A DNA stretch of 64,000 nt from Vagococcus allomyrinae (GCF_017829975.1 NZ_JAEEGA010000019.1:1-64000); one strand, 5' to 3'. Shown: positions 24,117-33,517, numbered from the stretch's first letter. The notes: a model not told the origin generated them from the letters alone. Program-made: numbers and translations.

Positions 24117-25853
24117 ATGAAGACAATTCCAAGACCAGAACACCCTCAACCACAGTTTATGCGGCAGACATGGCAAAATTTAAATGGGATTTGGCAATTT
24201 GCGTTTGATTTTGGTAAAAGTGGTTTAGATCGAAAGTGGTACGAGGAAGGCCCTTTTGATCAAGTAATTAATGTGCCATTTTGTCCTGAAAGTTCTTTAA
24301 GTGGGATTGGTTATACGGATTTTATGCCGGCAGTTTGGTATCGGCGAACGATTGTTATCTCAGATCAACAGTTAAAACATTGTATTAAGCTTCATTTTGG
24401 TGCAGTTGACTATAACAGTCAAATTTTCATTAATGGCAAATTAGTCGGAAGCCATCAAGGTGGATATGCTCCCTTTTCTTTTGAGATAAATAGTTTTCTT
24501 GAAGTAGGTGAAAATTCTTTAGTGGTATATGTCGAAGACGATAACCGCTCAGGAAGGCAACCTAAAGGAAAACAAAGTAGTTTTTATTATTCTCGAGGAT
24601 GTGACTACACGCGAACAACAGGGATTTGGCAAACTGTTTGGTTGGAATTTTTACCGGTCAAGCATATTCGAGAAATTAAGTATTTTCCAAATATCTCTGA
24701 AAGCAGTGTGACAATTGAGGTTAAGACCAATGGTTCGGGGGTCTTAAAGGCAGAGGTGTTTTATGAAGGAAGAGAGTGTGGCAGTAAGGAAATAAGGATC
24801 GGCGGTCACGGGTTTGTTAATATTAGCTTATTAGAAACTCATGTCTGGGAAGTTGGTCATGGTAGGTTGTACGATGTTCGTTTTTCATTCGAAGATGATC
24901 GTGTTCAAAGTTATTTTGGCTTGAGAGAGGTTAGAATGGATGGCTACCGCTTTTTACTTAACAATCAGTCTGTCTATCAACGACTAGTTCTTGATCAAGG
25001 GTTTTATCCCGAGGGAATTTACACCGCTAAAGATGATGACGCCCTTAGACAAGACATTCATTTGAGTTTAAATGCCGGATTTAATGGTGCTCGTTTACAT
25101 GAAAAAGCGTTTGAACCAAGGTTTTTATATCATTGTGACCGGGAGGGGTACTTGGTATGGGGGGAGATGGCCAATTGGGGGATTGATGTGTCTTCTTATT
25201 CAGCCATTGCGGATTTTTTACCTGAGTGGCAAACGCTGGTAAGGCGGGATTTTAATCATCCCTCACTGGTTATCTGGTGCCCGATTAATGAGTCTTGGGA
25301 TTATGACAATAGACCCCAGAAAGATGAGTTGTTGGAGATGGTCTATCAGACAACTAAAGAACTGGATCCCACCAGACCGTGCATCGATGCTAGCGGTAAT
25401 TATCACGTGATCACAGATATTTATGATGTGCATGATTATACTCAAGATATTCAGCAGTTCAAGGAACATTTTATTGGGGAATTGCAAGATAACGGGGAAT
25501 TCTGGGATGAACATGACCATCGTCAACGCTATCAAAAAGGCTTACCTTTTTGTGTCAGTGAGTACGGTGGCATAAAATGGGACCCCACCGATACGGGTGA
25601 ATCGTGGGGATACGGCAATGAGCCCCGTTCTGAAAGTGAATTTATTGAGCGATATCGTGGATTAACGGAAGTCTTGTTAAGCCATCCTAAAATGTTTGGG
25701 TTCTGTTACACACAGTTGTATGATGTGGAGCAGGAGAAAAATGGTCTTTACGACTACCATCGCAATCCTAAATTTGATATGGCAGTGATCCGCGAAATTA
25801 ACCAGCAGCAAGCAGAAATTGAGACTGTATTCGTAGATGGTGATATCAAGTAA
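24117..25853 (+). CDS. GH2-family glycoside hydrolase
   Basis: 578 residues without signal peptide. Layout of family 2: N-terminal jelly roll (LNGIWQFAFDFGKSGL, VPFCPESSLSG, WYRR), middle immunoglobulin-like domain and a TIM barrel. Acid/base Glu in WCPINESWDY (about residue 391) and nucleophile Glu in FCVSEYGGIKW (about 481). This short form is closest in pattern to beta-galactosidase or beta-glucuronidase-like enzymes of unsettled specificity; it lacks the C-terminal domains of LacZ. Stands alone with its AraC regulator, so the transporter of its substrate must be elsewhere. Confidence 0.85.
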   Translation: MKTIPRPEHPQPQFMRQTWQNLNGIWQFAFDFGKSGLDRKWYEEGPFDQVINVPFCPESSLSGIGYTDFMPAVWYRRTIVISDQQLKHCIKLHFGAVDYNSQIFINGKLVGSHQGGYAPFSFEINSFLEVGENSLVVYVEDDNRSGRQPKGKQSSFYYSRGCDYTRTTGIWQTVWLEFLPVKHIREIKYFPNISESSVTIEVKTNGSGVLKAEVFYEGRECGSKEIRIGGHGFVNISLLETHVWEVGHGRLYDVRFSFEDDRVQSYFGLREVRMDGYRFLLNNQSVYQRLVLDQGFYPEGIYTAKDDDALRQDIHLSLNAGFNGARLHEKAFEPRFLYHCDREGYLVWGEMANWGIDVSSYSAIADFLPEWQTLVRRDFNHPSLVIWCPINESWDYDNRPQKDELLEMVYQTTKELDPTRPCIDASGNYHVITDIYDVHDYTQDIQQFKEHFIGELQDNGEFWDEHDHRQRYQKGLPFCVSEYGGIKWDPTDTGESWGYGNEPRSESEFIERYRGLTEVLLSHPKMFGFCYTQLYDVEQEKNGLYDYHRNPKFDMAVIREINQQQAEIETVFVDGDIK

Positions 25854-25892
25854 ATGATGGCTACTTAAATTTCAGTCAGATGTTATTTTATA

Positions 25893-25928
25893 GAATGCGT
25901 TTACATTTAGGGTGTTTTATGATAAGAT
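25893..25928 (+). promoter_or_regulatory. Promoter with overlapping cre site before the RAT leader
   Basis: TTTACA (25900-25905) and TAAGAT (25923-25928), spacer 17 bp. On the opposite strand ATGTAAACGCATTC overlaps the -35 and fits a CcpA cre site. Confidence 0.5.
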
Positions 25929-25944
25929 GAAATTATTAAACGTA

Positions 25945-26029
25945 GGATTGTTACCTTTATTGGGCAAAACCTAATCAGACATAAATCTGGAGAAGTCTTC
26001 TCTTTTTTTATGGATGATTAGGTTTTTTT
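25945..26029 (+). promoter_or_regulatory. Orphan BglG/LicT-type RAT antiterminator and terminator
   Basis: GGATTGTTACC, a short loop, then GGGCAAAACCT (25945-25972) is the form of ribonucleic antiterminators bound by BglG/LicT/SacT proteins. Its 3' end overlaps the left arm of a terminator (25968-25977 with 26015-26024, T-run to 26029) that also contains GAGAAG / CTTCTC followed by T7. Such leaders precede beta-glucoside or sucrose PTS genes, but the next gene is a histidine-phosphatase lipoprotein 90 bp away with no PTS genes nearby. Confidence 0.8.
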
Positions 26030-26120
26030 GCGATTAAGGTCAGTTTGACAAGGGGGTGATCACTCATAAACTGTTAGAAACATGGCGTCAACAATAAAAA
26101 ATAATTAAGGAGTAGAGAGA

Positions 26121-26927
26121 ATGAAAAAACTAGCAAGTGTATTTGTTATTTGTTTAATCATGTTGACAGGATGCGGGACGGGTAATACGGCCAGTAAAGA
26201 GACAGAGAAAAGTGAAAAACCAACGGAATTGACTTTATATATTGTTCGTCATGGTAAGACCATGCTAAACACGACGGATCGTGTGCAAGGCTGGTCTGAT
26301 GCTGTCTTAACACCAAGTGGCGAAGAGGTAGTAACGGCAGCAGGTGTTGGGTTAAAAGATGTAGAATTTCAAAATGTTTATAGCAGTGATAGTGGTAGAG
26401 CAGTTCAGACGGCAGAGTTAATATTGAAGGAAAATGCCAAATCGTCGGATTTAAAGATTCAAACGGATGATCGTTTGAGAGAGTTTAACTTTGGTACCTA
26501 TGAAGGCGATTTAAATCATACGATGTGGCAAGATGTGGCAGATGACCAAGGGGTGTCATTAGAGGAGTTTATGAAAAATATGACGCCGGAATCTTTTGCA
26601 AATAGTGTGGCAAAACTGGACGCTAAAAATGTGACAGAAGACGTAAGTAATTGGCCAGCGGAAGATTATGATACTATTACCAAACGGTTGACAGCAGGAA
26701 TTGACGAGATTGTTGAAAAAGAATTAAATAATTCTGGGAATGGTAATATCTTAATCACTAGTCATGGTCTCAGTATTTCAGCTTTGTTAGCCGTTTTATT
26801 TGATGATTTTGATATTCCAGAAGGAGGATTAAAAAATGCCAGTGTTTCAACGGTTACTTATAAAGATGGTGAGTATCAGCTGAAAACGGTGAATGATTTG
26901 AGTTATGTTGAGGCAGGAACAAAATAA
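26121..26927 (+). CDS. Histidine-phosphatase lipoprotein
   Basis: 268 residues. Signal peptide with lipobox LTGC (Cys near residue 18), then a short linker and a phosphoglycerate-mutase-like phosphatase domain: the RHG motif in YIVRHGKTMLN (about 46), the SSDSGRAVQTAE loop, and the second histidine in LITSHGLSIS (about 215). A lipid-anchored surface phosphatase is plausible; substrates of such proteins range widely. A GGAG site lies before ATG 26121. The upstream RAT leader may control it or may be a relic. Confidence 0.85.
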   Translation: MKKLASVFVICLIMLTGCGTGNTASKETEKSEKPTELTLYIVRHGKTMLNTTDRVQGWSDAVLTPSGEEVVTAAGVGLKDVEFQNVYSSDSGRAVQTAELILKENAKSSDLKIQTDDRLREFNFGTYEGDLNHTMWQDVADDQGVSLEEFMKNMTPESFANSVAKLDAKNVTEDVSNWPAEDYDTITKRLTAGIDEIVEKELNNSGNGNILITSHGLSISALLAVLFDDFDIPEGGLKNASVSTVTYKDGEYQLKTVNDLSYVEAGTK

Positions 26928-27175
26928 TTGATTGACCTTCACTTAAGAGAGATGATGAGCTGGAGATGGGGGTGATCAGGCAAGGCGGAACAGAAGAAGT
27001 AATAAATGGTGAAGGATTTTCTGGCTGTGAGTGTTATCTGGCAACCACGATTATCTTGAGTGCCATTATTGATTAAATGCTAATTGACAAAATGAAGCCA
27101 TTTTACTTGTAAAGTGATGGCACTATGTTTTAAGATACCTTATAGACATCAGTCAAAAGGATGGGAGCGTTTTGT

Positions 27176-27595
27176 TTGAGCACAAAATCGATGAAATTAG
27201 TAAACCGTGTCGTTGATTCTTTTTTAGTTTTATTAGGTATCTTATTGATCATTGTTATGGGGAAACAAATTTTGGGAATAGGGATCGAAATTTTTCAGCT
27301 TTCAGGTGGGAATCCAGATCAAGTGATTCACGATGTGTTATCGTTTTTCTTGTTTTTTGAATTTTTTACGATGATTTTGCGTTATCTCCAAGAAGATCAT
27401 CATCTGCCAATTCGCTATTTGATTTATATCTGCATTACAGCAATCCTTCGGCATCAGATAGGCAGTCCAACCAATGCTTTGGATACCTTGCTGATTTCAT
27501 TGTCTATTTTGGTTTTAGTTAGCACCTTGGTTCTGATGCAGAAAACGATAAATAAGACAGCTGTTCCTTTAGAGAATGATTCTGAACCTTATTGA
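27176..27595 (+). CDS. PsiE-like membrane protein
   Basis: 139 residues with four hydrophobic helices. HDVLSFFLFFEFFTMILRYLQE followed by PIRYLIYICITAILRHQI fits the phosphate-starvation-inducible PsiE family, whose function is unknown. TTG 27176 is chosen because GGGAG lies 8 bases upstream; an ATG at 27161 overlaps that site, and ATG 27191 is also possible. Confidence 0.7.
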   Translation: MSTKSMKLVNRVVDSFLVLLGILLIIVMGKQILGIGIEIFQLSGGNPDQVIHDVLSFFLFFEFFTMILRYLQEDHHLPIRYLIYICITAILRHQIGSPTNALDTLLISLSILVLVSTLVLMQKTINKTAVPLENDSEPY

Positions 27596-27606
27596 TCAGG
27601 AATTTA

Positions 27607-27655
27607 ACTAAACCTCCTTCAGTTTAATGACACTGAAAGAGGTTTAGTTTTTTTA
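27607..27655. terminator. Strong terminator between convergent genes
   Basis: A stem of about 17 bp with one mismatch, ACTAAACCTC...GAGGTTTAGT, followed by T7. It serves the PsiE-like gene and, on the other strand, the response regulator. Confidence 0.85.
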
Positions 27656-27659
27656 GACG

Positions 27660-28355
27660 TTATTTATTAAAACGATAGCCACTTCCCCAGATGGTTTCAA
27701 TGGGAATATCAGCGAGATGCGTAGCTTTGACCTTTTCTCTAATGCGTTTAATATGGACGACGACTGTGGAAACATCACTGTCTAAGACATCCATTCCCCA
27801 AACTTGTTCAAAGAGCTGTTCTTTACTCCAAACGCGATTAGGATGTTCGGCTAAAAATAAGAGTAGTTGGAATTCTTTGGTGGTGAAAGTGAGTTCTTGA
27901 TCTAAGAGAAAGACTTTATGAGCCCCTTTATCAATCGTTAAGTTCTCTATTTCGAGTATCTGTTGAGCGTCTCTTTTGTCCGAGGTTAACGTCTGATGAC
28001 GCTTGATATGGGCTTGGACCCGAGCGACCATCTCGCTAGGACTAAAGGGTTTGACCATATAATCATCAGCCCCTAATCCAAGTCCTCTAATTTTGTCGAT
28101 GTCTTCCTTTTTAGCAGAAACAATCATAATCGGGGTTTGTTTATGTTGTCTAATTTGTTTACAAATTTCAAAGCCGTCCATGTTTGGTAGCATAATATCG
28201 ATAATGATTAGATCAAAAGCCTTTTCTAAAGCGAGTTTTAATCCTTTTCTGCCATCGTGTTCAATAGTAGTGGTCATATGATTGATTTCTAAATAGTCTT
28301 TTTGGAGGTTCGCAATGCTTGGATCGTCTTCAATGATTAAAATGTGTGTTGTCAT
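27660..28355 (-). CDS. OmpR/PhoB-type response regulator
   Basis: 231 residues. Receiver with ED(D) at 9-11, phospho-acceptor D52 in IIIDIMLPNMDG, and K in DDYMVKPFSPSE; winged helix with FTTKEFQLLLFLAEHPNRVWSKEQLFEQVWG and an IETIWGSGYRF end. Start overlaps the kinase... in the minus direction the regulator comes first and its stop region is followed by nothing; the kinase gene precedes it by coordinates but follows it in neither: the kinase (29833-28352) is upstream and its stop overlaps the regulator start by four bases. The pair is therefore kinase then regulator. It likely acts at the repeats at 29901-29936. Confidence 0.88.
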   Translation of the reverse strand: MTTHILIIEDDPSIANLQKDYLEINHMTTTIEHDGRKGLKLALEKAFDLIIIDIMLPNMDGFEICKQIRQHKQTPIMIVSAKKEDIDKIRGLGLGADDYMVKPFSPSEMVARVQAHIKRHQTLTSDKRDAQQILEIENLTIDKGAHKVFLLDQELTFTTKEFQLLLFLAEHPNRVWSKEQLFEQVWGMDVLDSDVSTVVVHIKRIREKVKATHLADIPIETIWGSGYRFNK

Positions 28356-29833
28356 AATGTACCTCCTTGTCGAGGGAGCGTGATGGTAACTTGCGTGTTA
28401 ATTCCTAACTGACTCTTAATCGCTATCACGCCACCATGGTGTTCAATTAGTTGTTTTACGATGCTGAGCCCTAAGCCACTACCTTTAACCGTTGGTGTTC
28501 GGGATTTATCGACGCGATAAAATCGTCTGAAAATATGATCTAGCTCCTCTTGGTCAATCCCTGTTCCGTTATCAGTTAGAGAAAAAACTATTTTTTGCTT
28601 GTCGTAGGTGACTTGAAAGTCTAATTTTAGTTGACTTTTTTGATTATCTTTAAATTTTAAACTGTTTTGGATTAAATTAGTTATAGCTTTATTCATTTGA
28701 ATCGGATCAAGTGACACTAGTAGTTTTTTATCAGGAAAATCAGTTGTTATCAGGCAATCTTTTTCCCAATGTTGTTCTTCAATAATATGCTGAAGATAAG
28801 GCACAAAATCGATGGTTTGTTTATCAAAGATCACAGCATCTAAATCAAGTTTAGAGTAAAGAAATAATTCTTCAATTAAATCGTTTAGGTGAATGCTTTG
28901 CTTATGAATAACGTCCAGATAGTGCTGTTGCTTTTCTTCAGTCGTGGCAACCCCATCTTGCAACCCCTCGACATGACCAATGATAGAAGTAAGGGGTGTC
29001 TTTAAATCATGGGAGATATTCGCGACTAATTCTTTGCGGTTTGCTTCGTAATGGCGACGTTCTGCTTCCGCTTTTTGTAGCTCTCGCCACATTTGTTCAA
29101 AACTTTGCTCAAGTTGGCGAACTTCTTTAGATTTTTTGGTGACAGGTAGCTGTTCTTTAGCTTCTATAAAGGAAGTGAAGTTCGTGATAGACTTGGTTGC
29201 TGTTTCTAATTCTTCTAGTGGTTTAATCGTTGTTTTGGCAAGTCGGTCATTGATTAACCAAGCGGAAACGATTGCGATGAGGATGATAATTAGCACAATC
29301 CAGATCCCCCATTTGGTGAAAAATTCAAATAGGCTACTTTCTCGTTTTAAAATGATAAAACTACCGTTACTACCATCTAGGTAGTTAAAATCAAGTTTGA
29401 TGTAATGAAACAAGCGTCCAGCATTGTCGATTGTCCCAGCAGGTGAAAAGTTATTGATTTCGTAATCAGGTGAGTGTGCGATCAATGATTTCTCAACTAA
29501 GTCTTCTGAAAAATAGGGAAATTGAGTATTTTTTCTAATGACAACTTCAAGCCCTTTTCCTTCGATTGCTTGGATGGTTTCCAGAAGTTCCTCACTAAAG
29601 GGACTGTTCAATAGATCTGGCGATTTTTTTACCATTCGCTCCAAGGCCACGAAGCTATCTTCTTCTTCAGGCGTCAGAGCACGTTGTTTAGTAATCATTT
29701 TATAGACATCAGTAACACTGGGAATTTTATTGAGTGTGATGTAAAAGACTAAGGATAAAATCAATAACAGTGAGCCAATTGAAATGATAAAGGCACTTAA
29801 ATAGGAAATCAGGAAACGTTTTTTTATGGTCAT
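28352..29833 (-). CDS. Sensor histidine kinase
   Basis: 493 residues. Two membrane helices (about 10-33 and 172-194) enclose an extracellular domain of roughly 135 residues; a HAMP-like linker follows. H-box ISHDLKTPLTSIIGH (about residue 277), N box NKAITNLIQNSLKF, G1 DNGTGI, F box IFRRFYR, G2 GSGLGLSIV. GGAGG precedes ATG 29833. Transcribed before its response regulator with a 4-base overlap. Divergent from a three-lipoprotein operon, which suggests it senses the cell envelope or a surface ligand. Confidence 0.88.
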   Translation of the reverse strand: MTIKKRFLISYLSAFIISIGSLLLILSLVFYITLNKIPSVTDVYKMITKQRALTPEEEDSFVALERMVKKSPDLLNSPFSEELLETIQAIEGKGLEVVIRKNTQFPYFSEDLVEKSLIAHSPDYEINNFSPAGTIDNAGRLFHYIKLDFNYLDGSNGSFIILKRESSLFEFFTKWGIWIVLIIILIAIVSAWLINDRLAKTTIKPLEELETATKSITNFTSFIEAKEQLPVTKKSKEVRQLEQSFEQMWRELQKAEAERRHYEANRKELVANISHDLKTPLTSIIGHVEGLQDGVATTEEKQQHYLDVIHKQSIHLNDLIEELFLYSKLDLDAVIFDKQTIDFVPYLQHIIEEQHWEKDCLITTDFPDKKLLVSLDPIQMNKAITNLIQNSLKFKDNQKSQLKLDFQVTYDKQKIVFSLTDNGTGIDQEELDHIFRRFYRVDKSRTPTVKGSGLGLSIVKQLIEHHGGVIAIKSQLGINTQVTITLPRQGGTL

Positions 29834-29855
29834 AATGGCCTCCTTTTTAAGTTTT

Positions 29856-29975
29856 ATTATAACATGTTAGTTAGAAGAAACTTACTGGAGCGACTGCTAA
29901 TTTATAGTTTGTTCAGATTAGTTTATAGTTTGTTCATTTTTTGTCTCTTAGGAGTTTATAAAGGCTTGCTATACT
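29856..29975. promoter_or_regulatory. Divergent promoters with 21-bp-phased direct repeats
   Basis: TTTATAGTTTGTTCA occurs twice (29901-29915 and 29922-29936), exactly 21 bp apart, as expected for a dimeric OmpR-type regulator on one face of DNA. To the right, extended -10 TGCTATACT ends at 29975 ahead of the DUF4822 gene; to the left, a minus-strand TATAAT (29861-29856) precedes the kinase gene. The regulator at 27660 is the likely binder. Confidence 0.7.
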
Positions 29976-30010
29976 GAAGTTATTAAATAAACCAAAGGAG
30001 AGAGTTATAG

Positions 30011-30973
30011 ATGAAGAAAAAAATAATGCCAGTAATCGGTGCGATGATGTTAGTAGGAGTGGTTTTAGCAGGGTGTTCGACTGATGCATCAAAAACAAGG
30101 GAATCGTCAAGTGAGACAGAGAGCAGTACTGAAGTCGCGAAAACAGCTGATGATAAAAAAGGCGACAAGTTAACCCAACTTTTATCTGGAACTAATTGGC
30201 AAGGAACAAGGGTTTTTGATAAAGATAACAATGATTTGACAGCCGAAAATCAAGAGTTTATTGGGCTAGCAAAGTATGATCAAGCAACTGGCTATTATGA
30301 ATTTTTTGACAAAGAAACTGGTCAGACACGAGGGGATGAAGGGACATTCTTTATGACGGCTGACGGTGACAAGCGAATCTTGATTTCCACAACTAAAAAC
30401 TATCAAGCTATTGTTGATATAACTGAACTAACTAAAGATATCTTTACGTACAAACGGATGGGGAAAGACAAAGAGGGGCAAGACATTGAGGTTTTTGTCG
30501 AACACATTCCTTATGCAGATCAAGAATTGGCGTTTACTACTGGCCGCGCTGAATTAAGCAGTGCAACTGGTACAATTGAAACGAATAAGCCCGGATCAGA
30601 GATTTTAGGTGAAACGTTGTGGAATGGCACTAAGGTTTTAGATGAAGCGGGCAATGATGTTACAGAAGAAAATCAACCGTTTATCAGTTTAGCTAAATTT
30701 GACAGCACGACAAGCAAGTATGAATTTTTTGATCTGAAAACAGGGGCGACTCGTGGTGATTTTGGCTATTATGACGTGTTAGCTCATAATAAAATAAGAG
30801 CGCATGTCTCAATTGGTGAAAACAAGTATGGCGCAGTTCTCGAAATAACAGAACTAACAGCTAAAAAATTTACTTATAAACGATTAGGTAAAGACAAAGC
30901 AGGAAATGATATGACAGTCTTTGTGGAACATGAACCTTATGCGGGTGAATTTGAACCAGTTTTTACATTTTAG
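30011..30973 (+). CDS. Lipoprotein with two DUF4822-like domains
   Basis: 320 residues. Lipobox LAGC (Cys near 22), a Ser/Glu-rich linker, then two copies (about 58-170 and 196-318) of a domain with the pattern (T/E)xWxGTxVxDxxxNDxTxENQxFIxLAKxD....YEFFD..TGxTRGD and a later FTYKRxGKDKxGxDxxVFVEHxPYA. This is the DUF4822 arrangement seen in enterococci; function unknown. AAAGGAG precedes ATG 30011. First gene of an operon of three lipoproteins next to a two-component system. Confidence 0.8.
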   Translation: MKKKIMPVIGAMMLVGVVLAGCSTDASKTRESSSETESSTEVAKTADDKKGDKLTQLLSGTNWQGTRVFDKDNNDLTAENQEFIGLAKYDQATGYYEFFDKETGQTRGDEGTFFMTADGDKRILISTTKNYQAIVDITELTKDIFTYKRMGKDKEGQDIEVFVEHIPYADQELAFTTGRAELSSATGTIETNKPGSEILGETLWNGTKVLDEAGNDVTEENQPFISLAKFDSTTSKYEFFDLKTGATRGDFGYYDVLAHNKIRAHVSIGENKYGAVLEITELTAKKFTYKRLGKDKAGNDMTVFVEHEPYAGEFEPVFTF

Positions 30974-31039
30974 TGAGTGATGAGACCAGAATTAGGTAAC
31001 TAAGCTGGTCTTGGTTAGTTTAAAAATGAGGTGACGAAG

Positions 31040-32089
31040 TTGAGGAAAAAACTAATGAGTAGCATGCTTTTTGTGAGTGTCTTAGTGTTGACAGGTTGTA
31101 AAGCAGATATCAGAAAAGACAAGGCCGTAGAAGGAAGCTCGGAACCACTGACAAAGGTGACAGTCACTAATCGAGATGATGAGACTGTGATTGATGGCGA
31201 CCGTGACCTCAATCAACTGGTCTTTGATCAACATGAGTATCAGTATGATGTGGTAACAGGAGCGACACAAACGACTTTCGGGACAACGCCACCTGCTCTT
31301 TACAGTGAGCAGGAGAAGCAAGAAAAAATGTTTTGGTCGAATCAACCGCCCTTAGGACTTTTAAAAGGTGATTATTATCGAAATGAAGGCAGCTTTACAG
31401 GAGGTAACTATGGCATTGTTGAAATTGTGACGGAAGAAAATAAAGGGAAAATTTTGAATGTGGAATTTACCGAATTTGCTAGTGACCCATATTACGAATC
31501 TAAGTATTCAGGTGTTAATAAACGGTTATCCGATTACGCTTTTTTTCAAGCAAGTAATACTCGAACTGATCCTACGCTGGTAACAGTGGTTAACGGAATC
31601 ACTTACCTTGAAAAACAGATGCGCGATGAAAATCGAGTAACTGGGGAGTTTAATACCGTAAATGGTTCTTCTACTTCAGCCAGGGATGGCTTTATGCCTT
31701 TGGCAGCAGCCTTGGATGACTCAATTAGAAAGCCGACCAATACTAAGTATCAAGGATATGCAGAAGAATTGGCAAATGGCTTAATTGCGCGGTTGGAAGT
31801 CATTACTACAGCTGGAAAAATCACAGAGGTTTTCTATGATGAATATTTTGCCGACACACAAGAAAAAATAACCGATCCTGACTTAAAGCCTTATTATCGG
31901 CAATCTAAATATTATTCACTGATGTATAATGAAAAAACCAATCATGAGTTTGTGACTTTTTCTGATCAGTTAGTTGCAGAGATTAAAGAGTCCCAGTCTT
32001 TGGTACTTTCAACGGAGCGCTTAATGAGCTATCCTTCATATGAGAGTTACCAGAAGTTGGCAGAGCACATTCAATTGAAGGCGCAATGA
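31040..32089 (+). CDS. FMN-binding-domain-like lipoprotein
   Basis: 349 residues from TTG 31040 (GAGGTG six bases upstream; the GTG at 31031 overlaps it). Lipobox LTGC. Two segments recall the FMN-binding domain of Rnf/PplA-type flavoproteins: YDVVTGATQTTFG near residue 72 and VNGSSTSARDGF near 212, each with the Thr/Ser stretch that takes a covalent flavin in the family (consensus D-G-A-T-x-S/T). A DGxYxG-like GDYYRNEGSFTGGNYG precedes each domain start. Whether flavin is attached is unknown, because the first motif lacks the usual ApbE consensus in full. Could be part of extracellular electron transfer. Confidence 0.55.
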   Translation: MRKKLMSSMLFVSVLVLTGCKADIRKDKAVEGSSEPLTKVTVTNRDDETVIDGDRDLNQLVFDQHEYQYDVVTGATQTTFGTTPPALYSEQEKQEKMFWSNQPPLGLLKGDYYRNEGSFTGGNYGIVEIVTEENKGKILNVEFTEFASDPYYESKYSGVNKRLSDYAFFQASNTRTDPTLVTVVNGITYLEKQMRDENRVTGEFNTVNGSSTSARDGFMPLAAALDDSIRKPTNTKYQGYAEELANGLIARLEVITTAGKITEVFYDEYFADTQEKITDPDLKPYYRQSKYYSLMYNEKTNHEFVTFSDQLVAEIKESQSLVLSTERLMSYPSYESYQKLAEHIQLKAQ

Positions 32090-32103
32090 TAGGAGGAGGT
32101 CCC

Positions 32104-32874
32104 ATGAAACATAAGTGGTTCATTAGTTTAATTATTTTAGGTGGTTTACTTTATGGCTGCAAGGGAGAGGAGCTAGCAAAAATGGAAATGAGTACCACCA
32201 ACGAAGAAGAGATCGTGAGCAGTGAGAGCAGTGAGTCGATTCAAGAAGTGATTTCCACTGAAAGGCTACCAGTCGAGCATTTTGAGCCTGATTCGCTATT
32301 AAATTATGTCAAAGAAGGGAATCTCTCTCAAGTAGCAAACATATTGACAGACAGTCAGTACATGATTGATGAAGTGGATCAAGAGGGAAATACACCATTG
32401 AATGTGGCCGTTCATGAGAATCAAGTGGAGATAGCGAAAAAGTTAATTGATCGCGGTGCGGATATTAATCGGCAAAATGCTATTAGTGACAGCCCATATT
32501 TGTATGCTGGTGCTGAGGGGCGAACGGAAATATTAGCTTATATGTTAGCGAAGGCTGAGCCTGATTTGACAAAAGTTAATCGCTTTGGCGGTAATGCGTT
32601 GATTCCAGCAGCAGAAAAGGGGCATCTAGATAATGTCGCTCTGTTGTTAAAGGATGGTCGAGTGACGGTCGATTTTCAAAATGACTACGGATATACTGCC
32701 TTGATTGAGACTGTCGCGCTAAACGATGGGTCACAGCTTTATCAAGACATTGCCAAAGTGTTACTGGAGTACGGTGCAAGTCCATCGCTAAAAGATAAAA
32801 GTGGCCGTTCGGCGATGGATTATGCTGTTAACTACGGGTATCAGAGCATGATTAAGTTAATGGAGAGCTATTAG
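32104..32874 (+). CDS. Ankyrin-repeat lipoprotein
   Basis: 256 residues from ATG 32104 behind GGAGGAGG. Lipobox LYGC (Cys near 19), Ser/Glu-rich linker, then about five ankyrin repeats (residues 70-255) with units such as GNTPLNVAVHENQVEIAKKLIDRGADIN and GNALIPAAEKGHLDNVALLL, shown here in part. Ankyrin repeats mediate protein binding; a surface-anchored example points to contact with a partner lipoprotein or another cell. Third gene of the lipoprotein operon, 14 bases after the FMN-like gene. Confidence 0.82.
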   Translation: MKHKWFISLIILGGLLYGCKGEELAKMEMSTTNEEEIVSSESSESIQEVISTERLPVEHFEPDSLLNYVKEGNLSQVANILTDSQYMIDEVDQEGNTPLNVAVHENQVEIAKKLIDRGADINRQNAISDSPYLYAGAEGRTEILAYMLAKAEPDLTKVNRFGGNALIPAAEKGHLDNVALLLKDGRVTVDFQNDYGYTALIETVALNDGSQLYQDIAKVLLEYGASPSLKDKSGRSAMDYAVNYGYQSMIKLMESY

Positions 32875-32975
32875 GGCTCTCTGATGATAAAGGCGCTTAT
32901 CGCTAATCTTGACAATCGGATTAATCTGTTCTGACTTCTCGTCGTAATCCACTGTGATTATCAAACGCAGTGGAT

Positions 32976-33197
32976 TTATTTTGGATGGATCAGATACCAA
33001 GTATGGCAGCAACAACGGCACATATAAAAAGATTTGGAAGGACTCATTTTTTGAGCAGCTTCAAAAGCGTACTGATTGTCAATTTTGAGGCCAATTTTGC
33101 CTTTGTTAAAAAAAGTTGGTGCGTATGAACAAGTGCTTTTATGAATTTCATGTTGAGCGTTTGCATCGCAGTTTTTATTGTAAATATATTTATCCAT
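32976..33197 (-). CDS. Small Cys/His-containing protein
   Basis: 73 residues with GAGGAGG before ATG 33197 and a TATAAT at 33224-33219 on the minus strand. Pattern H-x4-C near residue 18-23, YAP, IGLKIDNQYAFEAAQ, and a terminal MCRCCCHTW. It resembles a family of small Firmicutes proteins that share the H...C and C..CC..H spacing and is probably zinc binding; function unknown. Confidence 0.6.
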   Translation of the reverse strand: MDKYIYNKNCDANAQHEIHKSTCSYAPTFFNKGKIGLKIDNQYAFEAAQKMSPSKSFYMCRCCCHTWYLIHPK

Positions 33198-33458
33198 AGC
33201 AAAACCTCCTCAGCTTCATTATATCTTTGATCAAACATCAACAGTTATTTTTTTATTATATGAAAAAAAGGTGTTAAGTTGTATAATATCATTCATATGT
33301 ATTCAATTTTGTTTAATGTGTATGATAGCGGAAAGTCTTGTGAGTTTAAGAACATGTAAGACGATTAAGTTGACTGCCAAAAATAAATTTGATGGCAGGT
33401 AGAGGAGAGAGGGATGTGTGTTGAATTAATTGAGAAGAGGTGCGCTAGGTGGATCAAA

Positions 33459-33492
33459 CAATCTGCAGTATCATCACGAATAGTGCAGATTG
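33459..33492. terminator. Stem-loop downstream of the DeoR-type gene
   Basis: A perfect 9-bp stem (33459-33467 with 33484-33492) in the 320-bp gap 33198-33517. On the plus strand it is followed by a short T-rich stretch; on the minus strand it follows the DeoR-type gene. The rest of the gap shows nothing. Confidence 0.5.
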
Positions 33493-33517
33493 TCGTAATC
33501 TTTTTCATGGAAGTACT

